A stretch of DNA of 64,000 nucleotides, taken from assembly GCA_042091915.1 (NCBI GenBank), contig JBELGO010000001.1, positions 39,912 to 103,911 of the forward strand. The letters are read 5' to 3'. The translations under genes and the position numbers were made by a program. The notes beneath the pieces are model-generated. The model was not told the DNA's origin. It did no database searches and saw nothing but the letters and a program-made list of their open reading frames with translations. Origin of the DNA: LSUCC0057 sp042091915 (GTDB lineage Bacteria; Pseudomonadota; Gammaproteobacteria; Pseudomonadales; Porticoccaceae). Numbering within the stretch: the first letter of the stretch is position 1; every line of letters starts with the position of its first letter. Below, piece by piece: positions 1 to 8,370 of this stretch.

Positions 1-558
1 GTCATGCAGATGGAAGCGGGGCTAGACACGGGCCCTGCTCTACTCAAAGTAGCTACCGCCATTGATCCCCACGAGAGCGCAGGCGAATTATTTGCGCGAC
101 TGCAAATGCTCGGTGGCAATGCACTGCTGGAGGCCATTGAGCAGATAGATGCCGGCACTATAAAACCCGAGAAACAGGATGATTCGCGCGCCAGTTATGC
201 GAAAAAATTGACCAAAGCAGAGGCACAGATCGATTGGCAGCGGCCCGCTCAGGAGATCTTGCGAAAGATCCACGCCTTCAACCCCAATCCAGGCGCTTAT
301 ACCACCCGTGCCGGCGATAGGATTAAACTCTGGGGTGCTGCGCTAACAGCGCGGCCCAACCCAGCTGATACGCAACCCGGCACTATTGTGGCAGCACCCA
401 GCGGTGAACTCTGGGTTGCCTGTGGCGATCAATCGCTGGCGATTACCCGCGCTCAGCTAGCGGGCAAAAAAAGCCAGTCTGCCGAAGAACTACTGCGTGG
501 CCATGCAGCACTGTTGGCGCCGGGAACAGTGCTTGGCACTGCTGGAGAGCGGCAGTGA
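1..558 (+). CDS. fmt: methionyl-tRNA formyltransferase, 3' part only
   Basis: The reading frame is open from the first base and lacks its start, so about 185 C-terminal residues are present. Fmt formylates initiator Met-tRNA using 10-formyl-tetrahydrofolate before translation starts. The segment opens with the family block MQMEAGLDTGP of the catalytic Rossmann domain. It then has the linker motif SYAKKLTKAEAQIDW near residues 65-79 and the C-terminal tRNA-contacting barrel domain. It ends in TGA overlapping the GTG start of rsmB, the usual fmt-rsmB arrangement in gammaproteobacteria. Identification is secure; only the 5' end is missing because of the window edge. Confidence 0.96.
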   Translation, partial: VMQMEAGLDTGPALLKVATAIDPHESAGELFARLQMLGGNALLEAIEQIDAGTIKPEKQDDSRASYAKKLTKAEAQIDWQRPAQEILRKIHAFNPNPGAYTTRAGDRIKLWGAALTARPNPADTQPGTIVAAPSGELWVACGDQSLAITRAQLAGKKSQSAEELLRGHAALLAPGTVLGTAGERQ

Positions 559-1853
559 ACAGCCGCAGCCAAGCTGCGAAAGCCATCGCCGGCGTACTCG
601 CCGGCCGTTCGCTCTCGGCCACCCTGCCACCGGTACTGGCTAAATTGGGAGACCGCGATCGCGGATTTTGCCAAGCGCTCTGCTATGGCACCTTGCGCTA
701 CTATCCGGCAATTGGCCTCATCATCGAACAGCTTATCGCTCGCCCGATAAAAGCCAAAGAGCTAGAAGTACAAGCGCTGATTGCTGCCGCCATTTACCAG
801 CTGTGGCAGCTGGACACTGCCCCACACGCTGCAATTAATGAGAGCGTAGAAGCTTGTCGCTCACTGAAAAAGCCCTGGGCGGTCAAGTTAGTCAACGCTG
901 TTCTGCGCAACTTCACCCGCCGCCGCGAAGAGATTTTAGCGAGTGTTGCTGACCAGCCTGAATTTGAGACTGCACATCCGGCCTGGCTGGCGGGCAAAAT
1001 CCGTAAAAGTTGGCCAGACCAGTGGCCAGAGATTATCGCCGCCAACAATCTACAAGCGCCGCTGACACTGCGTATTAATCGGCGTGTGCAGAGCCGTGAC
1101 AACTACTTAAAAGTATTGGCAGACGCCGGCGTAGACGGCGTCGCTTGCAGCCACAGCGATGACGGCATTACCTTAGCACACGCCTGTGACATTACCGAGT
1201 TGCCCGGCTTTAAGCGCGGATGGCTGAGTGTACAAGACGAAGCCGCGCAACTCTCGGCTCAGTTGCTGGAACTGGCTCCGGGCCAACGAGTGCTCGACAG
1301 CTGCAGCGCACCAGGCGGGAAAACCTGTCATATTCTCGAGCGCGAACCCGCTCTGGCCGCCTTACACGCACTGGACAGCGACGCCAGCCGTTTAGAGCGC
1401 GTAGAGCAAAATCTTACTAGGCTGGGCCTTGAAGCCACTACCGCAGTGGCCGATGCCAGTGCCACTGGCAGCTGGTGGGACGGCCAACAATTTGACCGCA
1501 TCCTGCTCGATGCCCCGTGCTCCGCGAGCGGCGTTATTCGCCGCCATCCCGATATCAAACTGCTGCGCAGACCGGCCGACATTGATAAGCTGGCACTCTT
1601 GCAACAAAAGATGCTGCTGGTACTGTGGCCCACTCTCGCCGAGGGTGGTTTGCTGTTATATGCTACCTGCTCGGTATTGCGCGATGAGAACGATCGCCAA
1701 CTCGCCGCGTTTTTGGCAGCACAAACTAATGCCAGCTGTGAACCCATAGAAGCCACATGGGGTATTGCCACTGAGTTTGGGCGTCAACTATTGCCACAAG
1801 CCAACGGGCACGATGGTTTTTACTATGCCAAGCTGCGCAAGTTGCCCAGCTAA
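555..1853 (+). CDS. rsmB: 16S rRNA (cytosine-967 C5)-methyltransferase RsmB
   Basis: RsmB methylates C967 of 16S rRNA with S-adenosylmethionine. The 432-residue protein has the expected two parts: an N-terminal NusB-like helical RNA-binding domain (about 1-140) and a C-terminal Rossmann methyltransferase domain. The SAM loop reads DSCSAPGGKT near residue 248. The two conserved cysteines lie in DAPCSASG (Cys322) and YATCSV (Cys372); in this family the latter is the nucleophile. The start is a GTG overlapping the fmt stop by four bases, so translation is probably coupled. Length matches the family, and the neighbours trkA and trkH follow on the same strand, as in many pseudomonad relatives. Confidence 0.96.
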   Translation: MNSRSQAAKAIAGVLAGRSLSATLPPVLAKLGDRDRGFCQALCYGTLRYYPAIGLIIEQLIARPIKAKELEVQALIAAAIYQLWQLDTAPHAAINESVEACRSLKKPWAVKLVNAVLRNFTRRREEILASVADQPEFETAHPAWLAGKIRKSWPDQWPEIIAANNLQAPLTLRINRRVQSRDNYLKVLADAGVDGVACSHSDDGITLAHACDITELPGFKRGWLSVQDEAAQLSAQLLELAPGQRVLDSCSAPGGKTCHILEREPALAALHALDSDASRLERVEQNLTRLGLEATTAVADASATGSWWDGQQFDRILLDAPCSASGVIRRHPDIKLLRRPADIDKLALLQQKMLLVLWPTLAEGGLLLYATCSVLRDENDRQLAAFLAAQTNASCEPIEATWGIATEFGRQLLPQANGHDGFYYAKLRKLPS

Positions 1854-1865
1854 AGAGAGTCATAT

Positions 1866-3248
1866 ATGAGAATAGTCATTGTCGGCGCAGGCCAAGTGGG
1901 GGGCACTCTGGCGGAGAACTTGGTCCGTGAAAAAAACGATATCACTGTTGTTGATATCGACTCTGGCCGCTTAGCCGAGCTTCAAGATCGCCTCGATATT
2001 CGCACAGTCGTCGGCGTCGGCAGTTACCCGGACGTACTCTTTAATGCTGGCATCGAAGATGCCGATCTACTGGTTGCTGTCACCAGCAGTGACGAAGTAA
2101 ATATTACCGCTTGCCAGGTAGCTTATTCGCTGTGTAAAACACCCGAGCGCATTGCCCGTATTCGCGCTGGCAATTACAGCGACCCGCGCTTTGCAAGCCG
2201 CCTCTTCAACGATACCAATATGCCCGTCGGCGTGATGATTGCGCCAGAGCAAGTGGTCACTGATTACATTATTAAATTGGTCGAACAACCAGGCGCTCTG
2301 CAGGTACTAGATTTTGCCGAGGGGGCCATCCGTTTGGTCGGCTTGCGCGCGGTAAAAAATAGCCCACTGGTAGGTCAAGAGCTGCGCACGCTGCGCGAAC
2401 ATATGCCCAATATCGATGCGCGCGTTGCGGCTATTTTTCGCGATGGGAAACCGATGTTTCCCAAAGGAGAGACGGTAATCGTCGACGGCGATGAGGTATT
2501 TCTAATTGCTGCGCGCAAAAATATTCGCTCAGTGATGGGCGAACTGCGCAAACTGGAAAACCCCTATCAGCGTCTAATTATCGCCGGGGGCGGCAATATC
2601 GGCTACCGCCTGGCAAAAACCTTAGAAAACGATTATCAGATTAAACTGATTGAGTTCGACCACGAACGCACCGAGTTCCTCGCCGAGCACCTCAACAAAA
2701 GTGTTGTGCTGCGCGGCTCAGCAACAGACCAAGAGCTGCTGCTGGATGAGAATATCGATAAGACCGATCTTTTCCTAGCTCTCACCAATGACGACGAGGT
2801 CAATATCATGGCCTCCTTGCTGGCAAAAAAATTGGGTGCGCGCAAAGTAATGACACTTATCTCAAACCCGGTCTATGCCGACCTTATGGAGAGCGGGGCT
2901 ATCGATGTAGCCATCTCGCCACAACAGGCGACGACCAGCTCGCTGCTCACCCATGTGCGCAAAGGTGGCGCTGTCAGCGCGCACTCACTGCGTCGCGGGG
3001 CGGCGGAGGCCATAGAAATAGTAGTGACTGGTGATGCTCGCACATCACAAGTGATCGGCCGCGCAATTGAAGATATCAAGTCGCCCAGTGGTGTTACTCT
3101 GGCAGCACTGGTCCGCAACGGTGAAGTAATCATTGCCCACCACGACACTGTGATAGAAGTGGGCGACCATGTGATTGTATTTTTGGTGGATAAAAATAAT
3201 ACTCGCGCAGTCGAAAAACTGTTTGAACCGGCCGCTGGGTTCTTCTAA
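1866..3248 (+). CDS. trkA: Trk potassium uptake regulatory subunit TrkA
   Basis: TrkA is the cytoplasmic NAD-binding gating ring of the Trk K+ uptake system. The 460-residue protein contains two tandem RCK units. The first begins with the nucleotide-binding loop IVGAGQVGGTLAENL at residues 4-18. The second begins with IIAGGGNIGYRLA near residue 237, and each is followed by a C-terminal TrkA_C domain. The length matches the duplicated gammaproteobacterial form (about 458 aa). The ATG lies 12 bases after rsmB, and trkH starts 9 bases after the stop with an AAGGAG-like ribosome site, so the three probably share a transcript. Confidence 0.97.
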   Translation: MRIVIVGAGQVGGTLAENLVREKNDITVVDIDSGRLAELQDRLDIRTVVGVGSYPDVLFNAGIEDADLLVAVTSSDEVNITACQVAYSLCKTPERIARIRAGNYSDPRFASRLFNDTNMPVGVMIAPEQVVTDYIIKLVEQPGALQVLDFAEGAIRLVGLRAVKNSPLVGQELRTLREHMPNIDARVAAIFRDGKPMFPKGETVIVDGDEVFLIAARKNIRSVMGELRKLENPYQRLIIAGGGNIGYRLAKTLENDYQIKLIEFDHERTEFLAEHLNKSVVLRGSATDQELLLDENIDKTDLFLALTNDDEVNIMASLLAKKLGARKVMTLISNPVYADLMESGAIDVAISPQQATTSSLLTHVRKGGAVSAHSLRRGAAEAIEIVVTGDARTSQVIGRAIEDIKSPSGVTLAALVRNGEVIIAHHDTVIEVGDHVIVFLVDKNNTRAVEKLFEPAAGFF

Positions 3249-3257
3249 GGAGCCGCT

Positions 3258-4706
3258 GTGCACTACACTGTGATTGGTCGCGTACTCGGCCTACTGCTTT
3301 CACTGTTCAGCTTTACCATGCTGACGCCGATTATTGTCGCTTTAATCTACGGCGAAGAGACTATCCCGATGTTCTTTCTCGCCTTCGCTATCACCGGCGG
3401 AATCGGCGCTCTGAGCTGGTGGTTATCGCACAATGATCACGCCGACCTGCGCACTCGCGACGGTTTCATTATTACCGTGCTTTTCTGGCTGGTTTTGAGT
3501 GTCTTCGGCGCACTGCCGCTGATGCTCGCAGAAGCGCCGCACTTGCGTTTTACCGACGCCGTGTTTGAGTCTATCTCTGGCCTCACCACCACTGGGGCGA
3601 CTGTTATGGGCGACTTAGACAGTCTACCGCGCTCAATACTTTACTACCGCCAACAACTGCAGTGGCTCGGCGGTATCGGTATTGTTGTTATTGCCGTAGC
3701 CATTCTGCCCATGCTCGGAGTCGGCGGCATGCAGCTTTACCGCGCAGAGACGCCAGGGCCGATGAAGGATTCCAAACTCAAGCCGCGCATTACCGAAACA
3801 GCCAATTTGCTGTTTCGCGTTTACTTAGTGCTCACGGTCTGCTGCGCTATCGCCTACTACGCAGCGGGCATGGCGCCGTTCGATGCCATCTGCCACAGCT
3901 TCTCTACCGTCGCCATTGGCGGTTTTTCAACCCACGATGCCAGTATCGGCTTTTACGACAGTCCCGTTATTATGTTGGTAGCGATGGTGTTTATGGTGCT
4001 GGCGGGGCTCAATTTTGCGCTGCACTATTTAGCTTGGGGGAGAAAGAGCATTCTCAGCTATTGGCAAGACCCTGAGGCTCGTCTCTACCTAATTTTATTG
4101 TTTGGCGGCGGCTCACTGACTGTCGCCTACCTCTATTTCAGCCAAGTCTATGCGCTTGGCGATAGTCTACTGCACGGCTCATTTCAGTACATTTCAATTA
4201 TGACCACGACCGGCTTTGCCACTGCAGACTTTGGTAGCTGGCCGACATTCCTGCCGTTCTTTCTGCTCTTCGCTTCATTTTTTGGCGCTTGCGCAGGCTC
4301 CACAGGTGGCGGTATTAAAATTAGCCGCATGTTAATTTTAGGCAAACAGTGCATGCGCGAGGTGTATCGATTGGTCCACCCCAATGCGGTATTGCCGATT
4401 AAAATTAATGGGCGCATCTTCCCCGAGCGCGTGGCCGACGGTATCTGGGCGTTTTTCGGTGCTTACTTGGCGATCTACTACTTTATTGTTTTGCTACTGC
4501 TCGCCTCCGGACTCGACTACGTCACCGCGTGGTCGGCAACCGCCGCCGCACTCAACAATTTAGGGCCCGGGCTTGGCGATGTAGCACTCAATTATGGCGG
4601 CATTAACGATTTCGCCAAATGGGTGCTGTGCGCAGGCATGCTGCTTGGCCGGCTGGAGATCTTCACACTGCTAGTGCTGTTTTCGCCGACTTTTTGGCGC
4701 AGTTAA
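3258..4706 (+). CDS. trkH: Trk potassium transporter membrane subunit TrkH
   Basis: TrkH is the K+-translocating membrane subunit that partners with TrkA encoded just upstream. The 482-residue protein is almost entirely hydrophobic, with about ten membrane segments. It shows the glycine-centred filter repeats of the superfamily: SGLTTTGAT near residue 112, a middle VAIGGFSTHD repeat, and SIMTTTGFAT near residue 313. The intracellular-loop motif GSTGGGIK follows near residue 349. The start is GTG with AAGGAG upstream. Downstream, convergent on the minus strand, lies a decayed rimB/rimK-like remnant. Confidence 0.96.
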   Translation: MHYTVIGRVLGLLLSLFSFTMLTPIIVALIYGEETIPMFFLAFAITGGIGALSWWLSHNDHADLRTRDGFIITVLFWLVLSVFGALPLMLAEAPHLRFTDAVFESISGLTTTGATVMGDLDSLPRSILYYRQQLQWLGGIGIVVIAVAILPMLGVGGMQLYRAETPGPMKDSKLKPRITETANLLFRVYLVLTVCCAIAYYAAGMAPFDAICHSFSTVAIGGFSTHDASIGFYDSPVIMLVAMVFMVLAGLNFALHYLAWGRKSILSYWQDPEARLYLILLFGGGSLTVAYLYFSQVYALGDSLLHGSFQYISIMTTTGFATADFGSWPTFLPFFLLFASFFGACAGSTGGGIKISRMLILGKQCMREVYRLVHPNAVLPIKINGRIFPERVADGIWAFFGAYLAIYYFIVLLLLASGLDYVTAWSATAAALNNLGPGLGDVALNYGGINDFAKWVLCAGMLLGRLEIFTLLVLFSPTFWRS

Positions 4707-4757
4707 CTGGTCTAGCTAACTTTCACGCTTTTACCCGCTTCTCAGTAGCGCTAATCG

Positions 4758-4870
4758 TTAGGCCTGCAATGTCTTTTCAGTGGCGCGCTCTATACCCTCC
4801 AAGCCTGACGAAGGGTTTACCTCCAGCAGCGGCCCACTCTTAATTAGCCGCTGCAAAGAAAACAGCTTAT
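4758..4870 (-). pseudogene. remnant of rimK (ribosomal S6 glutamate ligase) 3' end
   Basis: Read on the minus strand this stretch encodes SGPLLEVNPSSGLEGIERAT and a few more residues before a TAA at 4758-4760. The block EVN.S.GLEGIE..T is the C-terminal ATP-grasp signature of RimK, where Glu and Asn bind Mg2+. Everything upstream in RimK (about 250 residues) is missing. The reading frame abuts, in a different phase, a zinc-protease fragment that occupies the upstream position protease genes hold next to rimK in pseudomonads. I read this as the scar of a deletion that removed the middle of a protease-rimK pair. There is no start codon or ribosome site, so it is unlikely to be expressed. Confidence 0.7.
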
Positions 4871-4998
4871 CTCGCGATTGGTGAGTGTCAGCTCTATCTC
4901 CCAGACCTGGTCGCCAAGCCGCATAGGTGAGCGAATGACATAGCGTTGTTCACTGGAAACACTGGAACTGCGCACGACATAGCTAAATATGCGGCTGT
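4871..4998 (-). pseudogene. remnant of RimB-like putative ATP-dependent zinc protease
   Basis: The minus-strand frame directly after the TRAP binding-protein stop encodes SYVVRSSSVSSEQRYVIRSP, then MRLGDQVWEIELTLTNRE. The block RYVIR.P..LG...W.IELTLTNR is characteristic of the PF05618 putative ATP-dependent zinc protease (retropepsin-like) family. Homologues continue with D-M-x-F-R-M-L-L-G-R. Here the frame instead runs through ISCFLCSG to a stop at 4844-4846, while the adjacent frame continues as the RimK-like tail. The protein's start is absent and its end is replaced, so this is a truncated, frameshifted fragment. It lies in the 292-base gap between trkH and the TRAP gene and otherwise explains that gap. 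Confidence 0.72.
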
Positions 4999-6108
4999 TT
5001 ACTGCAATTTGCGCGCGCGGTAGTAGGCCTCTTCGCTGATCTCGTGGTACTGCATAGACTGCTCTTTAAAGGCGTTGATAGAATCGGCTACTTTGCGCAC
5101 AAAGGGGTCGGTGGCCGCCATCTCTTCGACAACCTGCGTTGAAATGCGCGACAGTTCTCGCAGTACCTCATCGGGGAGTTGACGCAATTCAACCCCGTGG
5201 GTTTCAACCAACTCGGTTAGCGCTGCATTGTTGCGCGCTGTGTACTCGTCGAGCATATCCTGGTTTACCGCTCGGCTAGCCACCTCAATGATCGCCTGTA
5301 AGTCGTCGGGCAGGGCATCGTACGCCGCCTTGTTAACAATAAATTCCAAGGTCGGGCCGGGCTCGTGCCAGCCGGGATAGTAGTAGTACTGCGCCACTTG
5401 ATGGAGACCGAAAGCGAGATCGTTATAGGGACCAACCCACTCTGTGGCATCGATTACACCAGTCTGCATAGAGGTATAAATATCGCCCCCTGCCATGCTC
5501 ACAGCCGTACCGCCGGCGCGCGTAAATACCTCGCCACCCAGGCCTGGTATACGCATTTTTAATCCCTTGAGATCTTCCATGGTATTGATCTCGCGGTTGA
5601 ACCAACCGGCCATCTGTACACCGGTGTTGCCACCGGCGAAAGGCACTAGGTTGTACTGTGCGTAGAGTTCGCGCCACAACTCCATACCACCTCCGTAGTG
5701 CAGCCAGGCGTTCATCTCTTGGGCGTTAAGCCCAAACGGAAGAGTAGTAAAAAACGGTGCGGCGAGGTTTTTGCCTTTCCAGTAGTAGGCGCCGTCGTGG
5801 CCCATCTCGGCCACCCCTTGTGAGACGGCGTCAAACCCCTCCAGTGCTGGCACCAACTGCCCGGCACCAAATACCTTAATGGTTAGACGGCCACTGCTGA
5901 GGCGCTCGACTAATTTGGCAAAATTTTCTGGCGCAGTACCTAAGCCTGGGAAGTTTTTCGGCCAACTGGTGACCAGCTTCCACTGGTAAGTTTTTGCTGG
6001 TGCTTGCTGGTCTGCAGCGCTACCCACATTGTTAGTGGTTTCCCCACCGCAGCTCACTAATAGTGTGGCAAACAGTAGAGCAATAAGCATCTTGTTCATA
6101 TCTTTCAC
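4999..6108 (-). CDS. TRAP transporter solute-binding lipoprotein, DctP/TakP family
   Basis: This is a predicted periplasmic binding protein for a tripartite ATP-independent transporter, a family that captures carboxylic acids and delivers them to DctQ/DctM membrane subunits. The 369-residue protein starts with a signal peptide ending in the lipobox LVSC (Cys20). The mature part opens with WKLVTSWPKNFPGLGT, followed by EGFDAVSQGVAEMGHDGAYYW, typical of the TakP (2-oxo acid) branch; the true substrate is not determinable here. No membrane subunits lie next to it. A dctQ-dctM pair without a binding protein lies at 49957-51899 and could be its partner. It follows uvrD on the same strand by 27 bases. 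Confidence 0.9.
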   Translation of the reverse strand: MKDMNKMLIALLFATLLVSCGGETTNNVGSAADQQAPAKTYQWKLVTSWPKNFPGLGTAPENFAKLVERLSSGRLTIKVFGAGQLVPALEGFDAVSQGVAEMGHDGAYYWKGKNLAAPFFTTLPFGLNAQEMNAWLHYGGGMELWRELYAQYNLVPFAGGNTGVQMAGWFNREINTMEDLKGLKMRIPGLGGEVFTRAGGTAVSMAGGDIYTSMQTGVIDATEWVGPYNDLAFGLHQVAQYYYYPGWHEPGPTLEFIVNKAAYDALPDDLQAIIEVASRAVNQDMLDEYTARNNAALTELVETHGVELRQLPDEVLRELSRISTQVVEEMAATDPFVRKVADSINAFKEQSMQYHEISEEAYYRARKLQ

Positions 6109-6135
6109 CCTGGAGCCGCGCTGCGGCCTAGTTGT

Positions 6136-8289
6136 TTATATAGCTGTTAAATTTGCCGAGGCCAAAATCAGTATTTTGGTACCCACCGCTTCAAAAGCAA
6201 CCTGAACACGCGCGCGCGCGCCTTGACCTTCAAAATTGAGGATAGTGCCCTCGCCGTAAACGCTGTGCAGAACCTGTTGGCCCAACGCAAAACCCTCGCT
6301 GCCACCGTCGCTCATTGAAGGCTGTGCAGCGTAACTGGTGGGCCGTGCGACACTGTTGTTGAGGCGCACCTCCTGAATTAACTCGCTGGGAATATCGCGC
6401 ACAAAACGCGAGACACTGTTAAAGCTTTCGGTGCCAAACATAGTGCGGCTCTCGGCAAAGCTCAGCTGTAGCGATTCGCGCGCGCGAGTTATACCCACAT
6501 AGGCAAGTCGACGCTCCTCTTCGAGCCGGCCTGGCTCTTCTATCGACATCTTGTGCGGAAACAGGTTCTCCTCCATACCCACCAAGAATACCACTGGGAA
6601 TTCGAGCCCTTTGGCACTGTGCAAAGTCATCAACTGCACAGCGTCTTGATCTTGCTCCGCTTGGTGGTCGCCGGCATCCAGTGCCACTTGGTCCAAGAAT
6701 TGGCCGAGTACCGAAAGTTGTTCGTCCTCTGCTTCAAAATTGCGACAGGCGGTCACCAGCTCTTGGAGGTTTTCTACTCGCGCCTGACCGCGCTCGCCGC
6801 GCTCTTTAGCGTGAAAATCAGTCAGCCCGGTCCGGGCTGTCATATGCTCTGCCAATTCACCCAGAGTGAGTTCGCTGGCCTCGCTGTCGAGCTGTTCAAT
6901 CAAGTTAATAAAGGTTTGCAGTGCAGTGGCGGCACGCGCCGCCAAGCCACTCTCGCAAAGCTGCTTGGCTGCCTGCCAGAGGCTCACTTGCTGGCTGCGC
7001 GCAGCTGTGCGCACAGCGTCGAGGGTGCGCTCGCCAATGCCGCGCGTCGGAGTGTTGATCACACGCTCGAAAGCGGGGTCATCATCGCGGTTTTGAATCA
7101 ACCGCAGGTAGGCGAGTGCGTTGCGGATCTCCATTCGCTCGTAGAAGCGCTGGCCGCCATAAATACGGTAGGCGATATCGCTCTGCAGGAGTGCCTCTTC
7201 GAGAATGCGCGACTGCGCATTGGAGCGGTAGAGCACCGCCATCTCATCTAGACGTCGACCCTGCGCAACGCCGGCACTGACTTGATCGGCGACAAAGCGC
7301 GCTTCATCGCGCTCATTAAAAGCGGCATAGAGCGTGATCAAATCGCCATCACCGGCTTCGGTCCACAGCTGCTTGCCGAGCCGATCGCTGTTTTTAACAA
7401 TCACTGCATTGGCCGCGTTGAGGATATTGGCCGTTGAGCGGTAGTTCTGCTCGAGACGAATAGTCTCTACCGCAGGAAAATCTTTTTCATAACTGAGTAT
7501 GTTTTCGATGCGGGCTCCGCGCCAGCCGTAGATCGATTGATCGTCATCCCCGACCGCGGTCAGCTGCGAGCGCTTGCCCGCGAGCAGACGCAACCAGCCA
7601 TACTGCACCGCATTGGTGTCTTGGAACTCGTCGACCAAAATATGTTGGAAACGCGTCTGGTAGTGATCGAGTAGCGCGGGGTTGTCGCGCCACAGTTCTA
7701 GCGAACGCAACAGTAACTCGGCAAAATCGATAACACCCAGGCGCTGACAGAGTTCTTCGTAGTCGCGGTAGACACGCAGCATAGTTGCCAGAGTCGGGTC
7801 ACCACTCTCTTGAATGTGTGCTGCGCGCAGACCTTCATCTTTTTGGCCGTTTATCCACCACTGAATCTGCTTTGGCGCCCAGCGCTGCTCATCTAAGTCG
7901 AGAGCACGCATCACTCGCTTGACCATCCGCAGCTGGTCGTCGCTGTCGAGGATCTGGAAATTCTCGGGCAGTTTGGCCTCTTGGTAGTGCGCTTTCAGCA
8001 AACGGTGGGCTATACCGTGAAAGGTGCCGACCCACATCGCCTGCGGCGCCATACCTATCAGCTGATCGATGCGCTCGCGCATCTCTCTGGCAGCTTTATT
8101 AGTAAAGGTAACCGCCAAAATAGCGTAGGGCGAAGCACCCTCGACCTGTACTTTCCAGGCAATGCGGTGTACCAATACACGGGTCTTACCGCTGCCGGCG
8201 CCGGCCAAAACCAGTAAGTGGCGGCTGTCGCTGGTCACAGCTTGTTCTTGTGCGGTGTTTAATCCGCTGAGTAAAGTAGTCACATCCAT
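6136..8289 (-). CDS. uvrD: DNA helicase II (UvrD/Rep superfamily)
   Basis: UvrD is the 3'-5' SF1 helicase of nucleotide excision and mismatch repair. The 717-residue protein has the full motif set: Walker A LAGAGSGKTRVLVHR near residue 28, DEFQDTN (motif II), GDDDQSIYGWRGA (motif III), RLEQNYRST (motif IV) and TLHSAKGLEFPVVF (motif V). The C-terminal 45 residues (QVLHSVYGEGTILNFEGQG onward) form the small Tudor-like domain known in UvrD. Length matches E. coli UvrD (720). It is divergent from the msrAB fusion across an 81-base gap containing a TAGAAT -10-like element for this gene. Confidence 0.97.
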   Translation of the reverse strand: MDVTTLLSGLNTAQEQAVTSDSRHLLVLAGAGSGKTRVLVHRIAWKVQVEGASPYAILAVTFTNKAAREMRERIDQLIGMAPQAMWVGTFHGIAHRLLKAHYQEAKLPENFQILDSDDQLRMVKRVMRALDLDEQRWAPKQIQWWINGQKDEGLRAAHIQESGDPTLATMLRVYRDYEELCQRLGVIDFAELLLRSLELWRDNPALLDHYQTRFQHILVDEFQDTNAVQYGWLRLLAGKRSQLTAVGDDDQSIYGWRGARIENILSYEKDFPAVETIRLEQNYRSTANILNAANAVIVKNSDRLGKQLWTEAGDGDLITLYAAFNERDEARFVADQVSAGVAQGRRLDEMAVLYRSNAQSRILEEALLQSDIAYRIYGGQRFYERMEIRNALAYLRLIQNRDDDPAFERVINTPTRGIGERTLDAVRTAARSQQVSLWQAAKQLCESGLAARAATALQTFINLIEQLDSEASELTLGELAEHMTARTGLTDFHAKERGERGQARVENLQELVTACRNFEAEDEQLSVLGQFLDQVALDAGDHQAEQDQDAVQLMTLHSAKGLEFPVVFLVGMEENLFPHKMSIEEPGRLEEERRLAYVGITRARESLQLSFAESRTMFGTESFNSVSRFVRDIPSELIQEVRLNNSVARPTSYAAQPSMSDGGSEGFALGQQVLHSVYGEGTILNFEGQGARARVQVAFEAVGTKILILASANLTAI

Positions 8290-8370
8290 AGCGGCTTATT
8301 CTAACCGACTGCCTCAGCCTGCGGGGAGTTTTGCCGCGACTAATTGCGCCATTGGCCACGGAGTTAGACG

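Noticed and set aside
6205..6222. Short alternating CG run within uvrD
   Set aside because: It is explained by alanine/arginine codons (ARARV) and is too short to argue for a structural role; a similar run occurs in gyrB near 39077.
6553..7251. 232-codon open frame opposite uvrD
   Set aside because: Fully antisense within uvrD motifs with no family resemblance; a coding shadow.
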